Source of the DNA: QHXQ01 sp045807745
GTDB taxonomy: Bacteria; Acidobacteriota; Blastocatellia; Pyrinomonadales; Pyrinomonadaceae
Direction of reading: 5' to 3'
Assembly (NCBI GenBank): GCA_045807745.1
Contig: JBJMGT010000037.1
Span: 124,001 to 188,000, forward strand
DNA: 64,000 nucleotides
Each line of letters begins with the position of its first letter. Position 1 is the first letter of the stretch. Made by a program: the position numbers and the translations under genes. The notes under the pieces are model-generated. The model was not told the origin of the DNA, made no database searches, and saw only the letters and a program-made list of their open reading frames with translations. Of the stretch, positions 1 to 7,981 are shown one piece after another.

Positions 1-1
1 G

Positions 2-691
2 AAGACCGAAGACCCCGAACTCGTCCTGCAACAGACCATCCGCGAGATGCGTGACCGCGTGCCGGAACTAAACAACTCCGTCGCGCAGGTCATGGCCACC
101 GAACGTCTGCTCGCGAAGAGTAAGGATCGGCTGGAAGCGCAGGTCGTGGACTTCGATTCGAAGATCAAAGCCGCCATCAAGCTCAACCGCGACGACATGG
201 CTACGGCCTACATCGGGCAACTGCAACAGGCGCAACTCGACCTGCAAAAGACAAAGCAGCAACTGTCTACTGCCGAGATGGCATCCAAGCAGGCACTGAA
301 GGCGCGCGACAATTACATGTTGCAGATGCAGCGGCGCACGGCCGAAGCGATGCAGCTCATCAACCAGTCAAAGCAGGCGAAGCTCCAAGAGCAGCTTGCG
401 CAGACGATGGAGACCTTCCAACTTGGCGACGACGCTTCGACCTTCAGCGAGATGCGCGACAAGATCGACCGGCGCGCGGCGGCCGCCGAAGCGAAGATGC
501 AACTCGGCGCGGCCTCAGTTGATAATCAGTTGCACGAGATCGAGCAAGAGGCAATGAACTTGCAGTTGCAGGACAAGCTGCTCGAATACAAACGCGACTT
601 GGGTCTGCTGCCGGCTTCGACCTCGCATCAGCCGGGGCAACTGCCCGCCGCGCAGACCGAAGGTGCAGAGGACAACAACCGGACGATGTAG
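2..691 (+). CDS. pspA: PspA/IM30 family protein, 5' end cut by the window
   Basis: The reading frame is open from base 2, so the true start lies upstream. The first residues (KTEDPELVLQQTIREM) match the N-terminal region of PspA/IM30/Vipp1 proteins, where a helix containing 'EDPE..L.Q.IREM' precedes the long coiled coil. The remaining ~215 residues are almost wholly helical, rich in Q, A, K and E and without membrane segments, as expected for this family of ESCRT-III-like membrane-binding scaffolds. PspA proteins coat the inner face of the cytoplasmic membrane under envelope stress. The next gene, 89 bp downstream, encodes a membrane-anchored coiled-coil protein, so the two may act together; that pairing is inferred from position only. 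Confidence 0.85.
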   Translation, partial: KTEDPELVLQQTIREMRDRVPELNNSVAQVMATERLLAKSKDRLEAQVVDFDSKIKAAIKLNRDDMATAYIGQLQQAQLDLQKTKQQLSTAEMASKQALKARDNYMLQMQRRTAEAMQLINQSKQAKLQEQLAQTMETFQLGDDASTFSEMRDKIDRRAAAAEAKMQLGAASVDNQLHEIEQEAMNLQLQDKLLEYKRDLGLLPASTSHQPGQLPAAQTEGAEDNNRTM

Positions 692-780
692 CGCGCGCCG
701 CGCTGGCCGGGCATGATCAAGGGGGCAGATGTTTAGGGTCGACGGTCGTTCGTGACTCTTGAGTAGTTAGACGAGACGTT

Positions 781-1608
781 ATGGCGGACATCAAAAAGAT
801 CGATCTGCAATACCTGCGCGAGGCCGCGAAAGAACCGGTCAACTTCTGGGGCTTGGCCGGCTTCGCCGTGGCCGCCGCCTTTATCCCTTCGGTCATCCCG
901 CTCGGTCTCGCGCTCGTCGCCGAGGGCGTGTATTTGGCGACCGTGCCCACCAACTCACTCTATCGTCGGCTCGTCGATCAGCGCCAGCGCAAACAGCTCT
1001 ACGAGATGCGCCGCCGACAACGCGAGAAGTTGATCGACACCTTCGACCCGCGCGAGCGTGAAGCGGTGCTCTATTTGAAGTGGTTGAAGAAACAGATTTT
1101 CGAGAACTACACCAAGTTCACCGGCGCGAAGGAAGTGCCGACGAATATCTCCAGTCTCGAACAGCGTTGGGAGGACTTCGTCGATCTGCTCGACGTGTAT
1201 CGCCGGCGCAAGAATCACCTGCGCTCGATCAACAAACAGGCCGTGCAGAATCAACTCGCACAGGCCGAGCGCTCGGTCGAGAACGCACCGGATGATCGCG
1301 CGCGGCGCATTCAACAGGCGAACGTCGAAATCCTGAAGCGCCGCCTCGCGCAGTTCGGCGAACTCGAACGCTCCGTCAAGCTCGTGGAAGGGCAATTGCA
1401 GTCCATCGAAAACTTCTTCGGGCTGGTTAACGATCAGGTCGTCACGTTGCCCACGCCGGAGCGTGTCTCCGCGCTCGACTTCGAGCAACTGAGCGACTCC
1501 ATCGCCATGACCAAGCAGATGCTCGAAGAGACCTCCGATGTCGTTGGCACGCTCGACGAGCACAATCGTCAAGCCGGCAACTACGAACTGCTCATGTCGA
1601 AGCAGTAA
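781..1608 (+). CDS. Hypothetical membrane-anchored coiled-coil protein (275 aa)
   Basis: I do not recognise a named family. Residues ~22-55 form a hydrophobic hairpin-like segment (NFWGLAGFAVAAAF followed by PSVIPLGLALVAEGVY), which suggests one or two membrane spans. Residues ~60-275 are strongly charged and helical, with long coiled-coil stretches. The gene lies in the same direction behind the PspA-family gene and ends at a strong hairpin. A role at the membrane together with the PspA-like protein is plausible but rests only on neighbourhood and topology. The ATG at 781 is used because the hydrophobic segment then falls near the N-terminus; the Shine-Dalgarno match upstream is weak. Confidence 0.7.
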   Translation: MADIKKIDLQYLREAAKEPVNFWGLAGFAVAAAFIPSVIPLGLALVAEGVYLATVPTNSLYRRLVDQRQRKQLYEMRRRQREKLIDTFDPREREAVLYLKWLKKQIFENYTKFTGAKEVPTNISSLEQRWEDFVDLLDVYRRRKNHLRSINKQAVQNQLAQAERSVENAPDDRARRIQQANVEILKRRLAQFGELERSVKLVEGQLQSIENFFGLVNDQVVTLPTPERVSALDFEQLSDSIAMTKQMLEETSDVVGTLDEHNRQAGNYELLMSKQ

Positions 1609-1630
1609 CAAACGGCGCAACGTGAAAACT

Positions 1631-1670
1631 AATGCGGGGTGGTGAAGTTAAGTCTTCATCACCCCGCATT
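1631..1670. terminator. Bidirectional hairpin terminator between convergent genes
   Basis: A 17-bp inverted repeat (arms 1631-1647 and 1654-1670, one G-T pair, 6-nt loop) lies between the ends of the 781-1608 plus-strand gene and the minus-strand hslO. It is GC-rich with an AATGCGG / CCGCATT base. Its position between two stop codons fits a shared terminator. Confidence 0.65.
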
Positions 1671-1718
1671 TGATTCGAACCCTACGTTCTAATCCCCGAC
1701 TCAAATTTTAAATCAAGA

Positions 1719-2657
1719 TCAGGCATTGCTGTCAGCGCCCGCAACGGCGGCCTCTTCCAACACGCCGTCGGCCAGAATGTTCTCCAATGCCGATTCGTCG
1801 AGTCTATACGTCTCGTTGCAGAAGTGACAGGTCAGCGCCGTGCCTCTGTCTTCACGCAGAATCAATTCCAACTCGTTGCGATCAATTGATGAGATCATCG
1901 AGACCGCGCGCTCGTAAGAGCATAAACAAGCGAAGCTGACCGGCTTCTCCTCCAACACCGCGAACGGCATGTCGCCGAGCACGGTGCGTAGTAGATCGAC
2001 GGGCTGCGCGCCGTTGCGGATCAGCGTCGTCGTGTGCGGCGCGCGTGCAACGGCCCCTTCAATCGCCGCGACCGTCTTTTCATCCGCGCCCGGCATCAGT
2101 TGGATTATCACCCCGCCCGCCGCTTCGACGAACGCCGCGCCCGACTCGTGTCCGCGCATGAAGACGCCGAGCAGCACGCCCGACGGAATCTGCTCGGACT
2201 TCGTCAGGTAGTATGCGAAGTCCTCGCCGATCTCGCCGGAGACGAGCGGGACAGAGCCGCAATATGGTTCTTTGTACAGCCCGATGTCGAAACCCGATTC
2301 GTGTGTGACGTAGAACGTACCATTGCCGACGACGGCGCTGACGTCAAGCTTGCCATCGGCCTTGAGCGGCGGGTTCGCTTCCGGGTTGCGCACGTAGCCG
2401 CGCACTTCACCGCGCGCATTCGTCTCCGCCGTAATTCGGCCCACCGGGCCATCGCAGACGATCTGCACAGTCAGTCGATCAAGCTCCTTCAGGTTCGCAC
2501 CCAACAGGAGCGTGCCGGTCAGCGTGCGCCCCAGCGCCGCCGCGACCGTGGGCGAGGTTTGATGTCGCCGCGCCGCTTCTGCCACGAGGTTCGTCGTCAC
2601 CGCCGCCACACACCGCACAGTGCCGTCGGCGGCCGTCGCACGCACCAGCATGTCCAT
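1719..2657 (-). CDS. hslO: Hsp33 redox-regulated molecular chaperone
   Basis: Hsp33 is a cytosolic holdase activated by oxidative unfolding. The C-terminal zinc centre is visible as a CxC pair (FACLCSYERA) and a CxxC pair (CHFCNETY), the four-cysteine redox switch of the family. The N-terminal domain begins MDMLVRATAADG and carries the typical VAEAARRH..SP..A.ALGR..T region. An upstream in-frame start at 2774 would add 39 residues with no family resemblance, so the start is placed at 2657, where a purine-rich AGAGACGAGG precedes the ATG. The resulting 312 residues are close to the usual ~290-300. The gene is divergent from nrdJ and shares a ~420-bp intergenic region with it. Confidence 0.93.
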   Translation of the reverse strand: MDMLVRATAADGTVRCVAAVTTNLVAEAARRHQTSPTVAAALGRTLTGTLLLGANLKELDRLTVQIVCDGPVGRITAETNARGEVRGYVRNPEANPPLKADGKLDVSAVVGNGTFYVTHESGFDIGLYKEPYCGSVPLVSGEIGEDFAYYLTKSEQIPSGVLLGVFMRGHESGAAFVEAAGGVIIQLMPGADEKTVAAIEGAVARAPHTTTLIRNGAQPVDLLRTVLGDMPFAVLEEKPVSFACLCSYERAVSMISSIDRNELELILREDRGTALTCHFCNETYRLDESALENILADGVLEEAAVAGADSNA

Positions 2658-2840
2658 CCTCGTCTCTCTTGGCTCAGTCAAAATAATACCCCCAGGGAAA
2701 ATTTTTACGACCATGAAAATAGCCCACGCTGGAGCGCAAAATAGCTCGTTTGACCTGTTTTTGATGCCCCGCACAAGGATTACGTTGGGTTAAGGTAAAC
2801 TCTTAAAAGCCCCACCCTATGGGACTGAAAAGAAAGTGTA

Positions 2841-2856
2841 GTACAATATATTGGGG
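2841..2856. promoter_or_regulatory. Candidate NrdR box upstream of nrdJ
   Basis: The palindromic core CAATATATTG (2844-2853) matches the central part of the NrdR operator (ACACWATATATWGTGT) at about 12 of 16 positions. NrdR is the zinc/ATP-cone repressor of ribonucleotide reductase operons and usually binds two boxes an integral number of helical turns apart. A second, poor candidate (CCCTATGGG, 2815-2823) lies about 30 bp upstream. The site is just before the -35 hexamer of the nrdJ promoter. No nrdR gene is visible in the window. Confidence 0.45.
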
Positions 2857-2863
2857 CTGCCTA

Positions 2864-2892
2864 TTGACAGCCACTAGGGAGCTATGTATACT
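2864..2892 (+). promoter_or_regulatory. Sigma70-type promoter of nrdJ
   Basis: TTGACA at 2864-2869 and TATACT at 2887-2892 are separated by exactly 17 bp, close to the ideal housekeeping promoter. Transcription would start near 2899 and give a leader of about 180 nt before the nrdJ start at 3081. Confidence 0.8.
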
Positions 2893-2900
2893 GCGCTCCG

Positions 2901-2985
2901 CTTGAGGCCGGGCGGGTTCTGAAGCTGAAAGTCGCACCGCAGGGGGGCTGCGCGCGACTCAGGGATTTCGTCACTTCCGGCCAAG
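2901..2985 (+). ncRNA. Structured 5' leader of nrdJ, candidate cis-regulatory RNA
   Basis: The leader can fold into a closed unit. An outer stem GGCCGG/CCGGCC (2906-2911 with 2977-2982), extended by CTT/AAG, encloses a strong hairpin AGTCGC-ACC-GCAG-loop-CTGC-GC-GCGACT (2930-2959). A leader of this length before a B12-dependent reductase invites comparison with cobalamin riboswitches or the comparative-genomics 'nrdJ' RNA motif. I do not find the cobalamin B12-box consensus, so the RNA class is unassigned. The structure is read by eye and no covariation support is available here. Confidence 0.4.
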
Positions 2986-3080
2986 CCAACCGCAGTTTAA
3001 GCGACCACAATCGAAGCCATATTGAACTAACAAATACATACTCGCGTCCGTGTCTCCCGGCGCGAGAAAGGCAGAAGAAG

Positions 3081-5690
3081 ATGAGCACAGCGATCGAGCC
3101 GAACGCCTCGCAAGGAAACCCCATCGCCGCCGCCACAGCAACGGCCAGACAGCAATACACCACCAGCGAATTAGGCCTCAATGCGCGCAAGGTGATCAGC
3201 AAGCGCTACTCGCTCAAGGACGCACAGGGTCGACCACTTGAAGAGTGGGCGGACGTGACGCGCCGCGTCGTCGGGCACGTCGCAATGGCGGAGACGGACG
3301 AGCAGAAGCGTGACGAGTTCTACGCGGCGATGGCGGGTATCATGTTGCGCCGCGAGTTCGTGCCGAACACACCGTGCCTTGTCAACGCGGGCAAGCCTTC
3401 GGGCCAACTCGCCGCCTGCTTCGTGCTCGACGTGCCGGATTCGATTGCGGGGATCATGAAGTCTGTCACCGACGCGGCCATCATTCATCAGACCGGCGGC
3501 GGCACAGGCTTCACGTTTGAGAAGTTGCGCCCCGTCGGCGCGATGGTGCGCTCGACGCATGGCGTCGCGAGTGGGCCGGTCTCGTTCATGAACATTTTCA
3601 ACACGACGACCGACACAGTGAAGCAGGGCGGCGTCCGGCGCGGCGCGAACATGGGCATCATGCGCGTCGATCATCCGGACGTGCTCCGCTTTATTCATGC
3701 GAAGAATGACCAGCACTCATTGACTAACTTTAATATCTCCGTGACTGTCACGGATCGCTTCTTCGAGGCTGTGGACAACGGCGAGTGGTATCAACTGAGC
3801 TTTGACGACAAGCAGTGGCACGAAGATATTTTCGATCCCGTGCAGAACGGCCCTTACGCGCTCTATCGCCGGCCCGACGGTTCGACCGTCACGTTCCGCG
3901 ACATACAAGCATTCCGCGACGCGGACTTATCCGACTGCACGAAGGAAGCGCCGCCGCAGCCCGGCATGGTCTATGCGCCGGACATTTGGAATCGCATCGT
4001 CGCTTCCGCCCATCGTTATGCTGAGCCGGGCGTCATCTTCATCGACGAAGTGAACCGGCGCAACCACATGATCGAGTCGATGGGGCCGATCTACGCGACC
4101 AACCCGTGCGCGGAGCAGGCGCTGCACTTCAACAACTCGTGCAATCTCGGCTCGATTGACGTGGCGAAGTTCTACGACCCACAGACGCGCGTGGACTGGG
4201 AGCGGCTGGCCGAAGCGGTGCGCTGGTCAACGCACTTCCTCGACAACGTGATCGACGTATGCGCTTGGCCGCTACCCGAAATCGATAACGTGGTGAAGCG
4301 CACGCGCCCCGTCGGGCTTGGTGTGATGGGCTTCGCCGATCTCTGTCTGCAACTTGAGATCAAATACGGCGGCCCCGCGTCCATCGAGCTGATGGAGGAG
4401 TTGATGTCGTTCGTCCGGCGCGAGGCGTGGACGGAGAGCTGCCGGCTCGGTGCGGAGAAAGGCGTCTTCGCGGAGTATCAGCCGAACAAAGAGGCTTACG
4501 ACAAATTCTTGCGCGAAGAGATCGGCATCCCCGCCGACGTGGCCCTTACGCCGCGCAACTACGAGACGACGACCATCGCGCCGACCGGCACGATCTCGCT
4601 CGTCGCCGAAACCTCTTCGGGCGTCGAGCCGAACTTCTCTTGGGCTTATGTGCGGCACGACACGTTGGGTAAGCGCACCTACGTGCACACGCTCGCTGCG
4701 CGCGCGCTCGGCGTCGAAGTCGATCAGACCGATCAGGCTTCCATCGACTACGCGTCCGAGTACGTCGTCGCGCACGAACAGGAACTGCCCGACTACTTCA
4801 TCGCCGCAATGGACATCAGCGCCGAGCAGCACGTGCACGTGTTAGCGGCAGCGCAGCGCCACGTCGATAACGGCGTGTCGAAGACTTGCAACGGCGCGGC
4901 GGACGACACGGTCGAGTCGGTGGATCATCTCTACCGGCTCGCGCGCGAACTTGGCTGCAAAGCGGTCAGCTATTACCGCGATGGCTCGCGCGATTCGCAG
5001 GTGCTCTCGACCGTCAAGGCGCAAGAGCCGAAGGGCGAAATCGCCTGCGACCCGGCCATCACGACCGAGGCGGCCGTGCTTGCGCCCGACGTGATCATCG
5101 AAGAGGAACAACCCGCCACCGAAGCGACGGGCTTGACCGCGACCGGCGTGGTGGGGCTTGAAGCCGAGACCGAGCCGACCGTGCGCCCGGAGCAAGCGCG
5201 CGTCGAGCGCCCGCGCGAGTTGCGCGGCTTCACGTGGCAGATTCCGTTCGACGGGCAGAATCTTTACGTTACGGTCAATCATGACGGGTGCGAGATTCTG
5301 GAAGTCTTCGCTACGGGGCCGATCTCCGGCGGCGTGGGTTTGCTCGCGTCGAAGATGCTGCGCGGCGGATTCGAGTCGAAAGAGGTCGCGCGCAGTCTCA
5401 ACAAAGTGACGGGCACACACTCAGTCTGGTTCAACGAGCGGCTCTTGACCTCGCCCGAACAGGCCGTTGCCGAGTGCATCATGCTGACGAGCCGGCGCTT
5501 GGAGAATCAGCCCGACTCGGCGCGCGCCGCCGCCTACGCGCAACCGCAAGTCAGCGTCGCCGTGCCTGAGAGCGCCAGAGAGAATCGCAACTACTCGCTC
5601 ATCAGCGAGTGCCCCGAATGTCGCGGGCAACTCGAACACGCTTCGGGCTGCGACTTCTGCCGCGACTGCGGCTACTCGAAGTGCAAATAG
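3081..5690 (+). CDS. nrdJ: Class II (adenosylcobalamin-dependent) ribonucleoside-diphosphate reductase
   Basis: This enzyme reduces ribonucleotides to deoxyribonucleotides with a 5'-deoxyadenosyl radical and needs no separate small subunit. The catalytic NPCAE signature (N341, C343, E345) lies within NPCAEQALHFNNSCNLGS. The substrate-reducing cysteine region GQLAACFVLDV (~residue 112) and the late block SYYRDGSRDSQ (~630) are also present. Residues ~715-800 form the TSCPD domain, and the C-terminus is a four-cysteine module (CPEC...CDFCRDCGYSKC) typical of nrdJ proteins. The 869-aa length is normal and there is no intein. The start ATG follows GCAGAAGAAG. The gene has its own promoter and leader, and a perfect hairpin terminator follows, so it is probably monocistronic. 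Confidence 0.96.
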   Translation: MSTAIEPNASQGNPIAAATATARQQYTTSELGLNARKVISKRYSLKDAQGRPLEEWADVTRRVVGHVAMAETDEQKRDEFYAAMAGIMLRREFVPNTPCLVNAGKPSGQLAACFVLDVPDSIAGIMKSVTDAAIIHQTGGGTGFTFEKLRPVGAMVRSTHGVASGPVSFMNIFNTTTDTVKQGGVRRGANMGIMRVDHPDVLRFIHAKNDQHSLTNFNISVTVTDRFFEAVDNGEWYQLSFDDKQWHEDIFDPVQNGPYALYRRPDGSTVTFRDIQAFRDADLSDCTKEAPPQPGMVYAPDIWNRIVASAHRYAEPGVIFIDEVNRRNHMIESMGPIYATNPCAEQALHFNNSCNLGSIDVAKFYDPQTRVDWERLAEAVRWSTHFLDNVIDVCAWPLPEIDNVVKRTRPVGLGVMGFADLCLQLEIKYGGPASIELMEELMSFVRREAWTESCRLGAEKGVFAEYQPNKEAYDKFLREEIGIPADVALTPRNYETTTIAPTGTISLVAETSSGVEPNFSWAYVRHDTLGKRTYVHTLAARALGVEVDQTDQASIDYASEYVVAHEQELPDYFIAAMDISAEQHVHVLAAAQRHVDNGVSKTCNGAADDTVESVDHLYRLARELGCKAVSYYRDGSRDSQVLSTVKAQEPKGEIACDPAITTEAAVLAPDVIIEEEQPATEATGLTATGVVGLEAETEPTVRPEQARVERPRELRGFTWQIPFDGQNLYVTVNHDGCEILEVFATGPISGGVGLLASKMLRGGFESKEVARSLNKVTGTHSVWFNERLLTSPEQAVAECIMLTSRRLENQPDSARAAAYAQPQVSVAVPESARENRNYSLISECPECRGQLEHASGCDFCRDCGYSKCK

Positions 5691-5714
5691 TTTAAGTCGT
5701 TGTTCGTCTGATCA

Positions 5715-5760
5715 AGATCGCCCGCATCGTGACATAGCGATGCGGGCGATCTGTTGTTTG
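5715..5760 (+). terminator. Rho-independent terminator of nrdJ
   Basis: A perfect 15-bp stem (5715-5729 with 5738-5752, arms AGATCGCCCGCATCG and its complement) has an 8-nt loop and is followed by GTTGTTTG. It lies 24 bp after the nrdJ stop. Confidence 0.85.
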
Positions 5761-6150
5761 CGGTTGGTTGTATGTCGCAGCTTGGGAGGCGCGCGCTCGG
5801 AGCACGCGACGCAGCGGCCGGTACGGCTATTGACTTGAACCAATTAAGCATTCTATAGTTCCCGCCGCATTGGCCGTTCATGACTTGCTCACGCTGCTGT
5901 TTCAGTTGAGCACTGCTGTGCGCTGAGACCTCTGGCCTCATTTAGTAGCGCCCTTATCAAACTCAATCAGAAGTTCTCGTCGCCGTCTGATGAATTAGCG
6001 TATCGGCGTTTTTTTTATCTTTTTCTTGGTCTCATAGCCTGGTTGGTTCCTTACATCATTTAGCTGGGTCTTTCTAATCAACAACATGGCCAAGGAGATA
6101 GAACTGAGCGGCAAAGCTATCTCCCTACTGTCCGCTTAAAAGGAGTCGGT
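5761..6150 (+). other. Long intergenic region / leader before the nine-gene operon
   Basis: No convincing gene is present. The stretch is more AT-rich than its surroundings and contains a T8 run at 6009-6016 preceded by a weak CGCCG...CGGCG pairing. Near the first gene there is a perfect 8-bp hairpin GGAGATAG...CTATCTCC (6094-6101 with 6117-6124). It could be replaced by an alternative AGCGG/CCGCT pairing that uses its loop and the bases just before the Shine-Dalgarno sequence AAAGGAG at ~6138. A transcript leader for the operon is likely, but I see no clean -35/-10 pair. Confidence 0.35.
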
Positions 6151-6591
6151 ATGGCAAGCATATTTGCCCTTTTTACCTTCATGCTTCAGCTATCACCTAC
6201 GGGCAGCCAGCTTGAAGTCAACGCTGTCATGTGTCAGGACGCCAGCCGGTCGTTTCTGATCACCTGCCTGACGATAGCGGCGGTTGTCGCCATCTTGGCT
6301 GTATTGCTGAAGCGGTTCTTGGATCGCCGACAGTCGTTCACGCTGGGCCTCAGGCTTGGCCTGACTATCGCCCTTGCCTTCGCCCTTAGTTCCGCGCTAG
6401 TCGCTTGGAACCCTTTGAAGGATGCGGCGCTGCTCGACTGTCTGGAGAGCGAAGAGTTCTCTCGCTACGTCATCATGGCCCATGTGGCCGCCATCCCGCG
6501 CGGCTTGGTGCTGGGCGGGGTGGTGGCGGTCGGCTTTTACTTGTTGCTCATGGTGCTCCTCAGCCTGCTCGGCAATCTGCGGAAGCGTTAG
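6151..6591 (+). CDS. Small multi-span membrane protein, first gene of the tubulin-like/Hsp70 operon
   Basis: The 146-residue protein has no family I recognise. It has a hydrophobic N-terminus (MASIFALFTFMLQL) and three further apolar stretches at about 35-55, 66-86 and 115-140, so it should be an inner-membrane protein with three or four spans and few soluble residues. AAAGGAGTCGGT precedes the ATG. The next gene starts 13 bp after its stop, which points to translational coupling with the tubulin-like protein. It is probably the membrane anchor or an accessory subunit of the system encoded downstream; this is inferred from its position. Confidence 0.7.
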   Translation: MASIFALFTFMLQLSPTGSQLEVNAVMCQDASRSFLITCLTIAAVVAILAVLLKRFLDRRQSFTLGLRLGLTIALAFALSSALVAWNPLKDAALLDCLESEEFSRYVIMAHVAAIPRGLVLGGVVAVGFYLLLMVLLSLLGNLRKR

Positions 6592-6604
6592 GGAGGAAGT
6601 TCGT

Positions 6605-7969
6605 ATGGCTCGACTGTTAATTGCGATTGGGGGGACGGGCCAGCACATCGCGCTGGCTGTTGCCCGCTTGGTTCTGCTCGGCGCGCTGCCGGAGATGGAG
6701 TTGGCAGTTGTTGACTCGGACAATGCGGGCGACTTGTCTGAAGCTCTGCGGACTTTCGGTAGCACGCTCCGTGCTGACTACACGGCGCACCCCTTGGGCA
6801 ATGGGGACATTATCTACCCGCCATTCAAAGACGTGCACGGCAAGCCGAAGTTTGAAGAGCTGTTTCTGAGTAAGACTGCGGACGCGGTCGAACGGGACAT
6901 CTTCGAGGTGTGTGTGGATCAGGAGTCGGCCAGCTTCGAGGTCAAGAAGGGGATGTTCGGCCGCCCGTCGCTGGGAGCGACGATCCTAGCGGACAATAAG
7001 ACGAAGCAATTGCAGAAGGTGATCGACAAGGCGGCGCAGGCGAACGAGATTTTCGTCTCTGGCTCGCTCGTCGGAGGCACAGGCGCGGGCCTCATTCATC
7101 AGTTGATCAAGGCCCTGCCGCGCGCGGGCAAAGACGTTTTCGGGTTGATCTTCTTACGCTGGTTTCGCATTCCGGGCGCGGAAGTTGAGCAGACCGTGGA
7201 CGACACGACGCAGGAGCGCAACATGCGCTATGGCCTCGATTACTTCTTTCGCGAGACCCGTGGCTTGCTCAAAGCCGCTCTGCTCATCGGTCAGCCCGAC
7301 GCGGCGCAAGCCGTTGAAGCGACTCCCGGCGAGATCATGCACTACTTCCACTTGATCGCCGCGCACGGCATCCTGAAGGTGCCCGAAGATGTGGTCAAAC
7401 AGCAGGCCGTCGGCTCAGTCTATGCCGCCGCCTTCGATGCTGACCACCCGGAGTTGATGTACGAGGAGGAGTGGCTGGAAGGGCGGCCGCTCAAGTGGTA
7501 CGTCAACCGCGCGAACTTTGTGAAGGCCGTCCTCGACTACGCAAGCTTGAAGAAGTATCAGGACGAAGTCCTACACGAGGTCAGTCCGGGCCTGACCGCC
7601 GGGTTCGGGGTATTTAAGGGCAAGCCGGAGAACATTGGCAAGGGATTGGCCGACGCGCTGAAGCGTTATCCGGGCAACCAGCGTGAGACGGCGGTGCGAG
7701 TCGCGGCCGAGACGTGGGCGCTGCTAGCCCGACAGTACAAGTTCGCCTTGGACTGGCTCGATAGCGTGCTCGGCTGGCTGCCCGAAGAGTTGCAGAGTGA
7801 TAGCTACAAGAGCGTCAAAGGCGACAGCAACGCAGCCAAGCAAGCCAAAGTCAGTGCGATACAAACAATTTGGGCCGAGCCGCTGCCCGAATGGCAAAAG
7901 GGGAGCGAGCCGTCGCCGCAGTCCATCGCGCGCGCGTTCCATGACAGACTGGTCGCCAGCTACACGTAA
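6605..7969 (+). CDS. Tubulin/FtsZ-like NTPase (Tubulin_2-type), core of the candidate system
   Basis: The N-terminus MARLLIAIGGTGQH fits the first strand and GTP-binding loop of the distant bacterial tubulin-like family, and VVDSDNAGD follows at the end of the second strand. A tubulin-signature-like glycine loop, SLVGGTGAGL (residues 154-163; GGTGAG at 157-162), lies at the expected spacing. The C-terminal ~250 residues are helical and unlike classic FtsZ, and no NxDxxD catalytic T7 loop is obvious. Length is 454 aa from the ATG at 6605, preceded by GGGAGGAAG. A longer in-frame ORF from 6422 overlaps the upstream gene and encodes no family sequence, so it is rejected. I infer a nucleotide-binding, possibly polymerising protein working with the adjacent membrane and Hsp70-like proteins. 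Confidence 0.65.
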   Translation: MARLLIAIGGTGQHIALAVARLVLLGALPEMELAVVDSDNAGDLSEALRTFGSTLRADYTAHPLGNGDIIYPPFKDVHGKPKFEELFLSKTADAVERDIFEVCVDQESASFEVKKGMFGRPSLGATILADNKTKQLQKVIDKAAQANEIFVSGSLVGGTGAGLIHQLIKALPRAGKDVFGLIFLRWFRIPGAEVEQTVDDTTQERNMRYGLDYFFRETRGLLKAALLIGQPDAAQAVEATPGEIMHYFHLIAAHGILKVPEDVVKQQAVGSVYAAAFDADHPELMYEEEWLEGRPLKWYVNRANFVKAVLDYASLKKYQDEVLHEVSPGLTAGFGVFKGKPENIGKGLADALKRYPGNQRETAVRVAAETWALLARQYKFALDWLDSVLGWLPEELQSDSYKSVKGDSNAAKQAKVSAIQTIWAEPLPEWQKGSEPSPQSIARAFHDRLVASYT

Positions 7970-7981
7970 GGAGAGGTACGT

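Noticed and set aside
2658..2774. Extended N-terminus of Hsp33
   Set aside because: The 39 extra residues do not resemble Hsp33 and lack a ribosome site; the family N-terminus begins at 2657.
2893..3080. Classical cobalamin riboswitch in the nrdJ leader
   Set aside because: The conserved B12-box sequence was not found; the leader is kept only as an unclassified structured RNA.
6422..6604. N-terminal extension of the tubulin-like gene
   Set aside because: These 61 codons overlap the upstream membrane-protein gene and give Cys/Trp/Ser-rich nonsense; the ATG at 6605 has a ribosome site and begins the glycine-loop domain.
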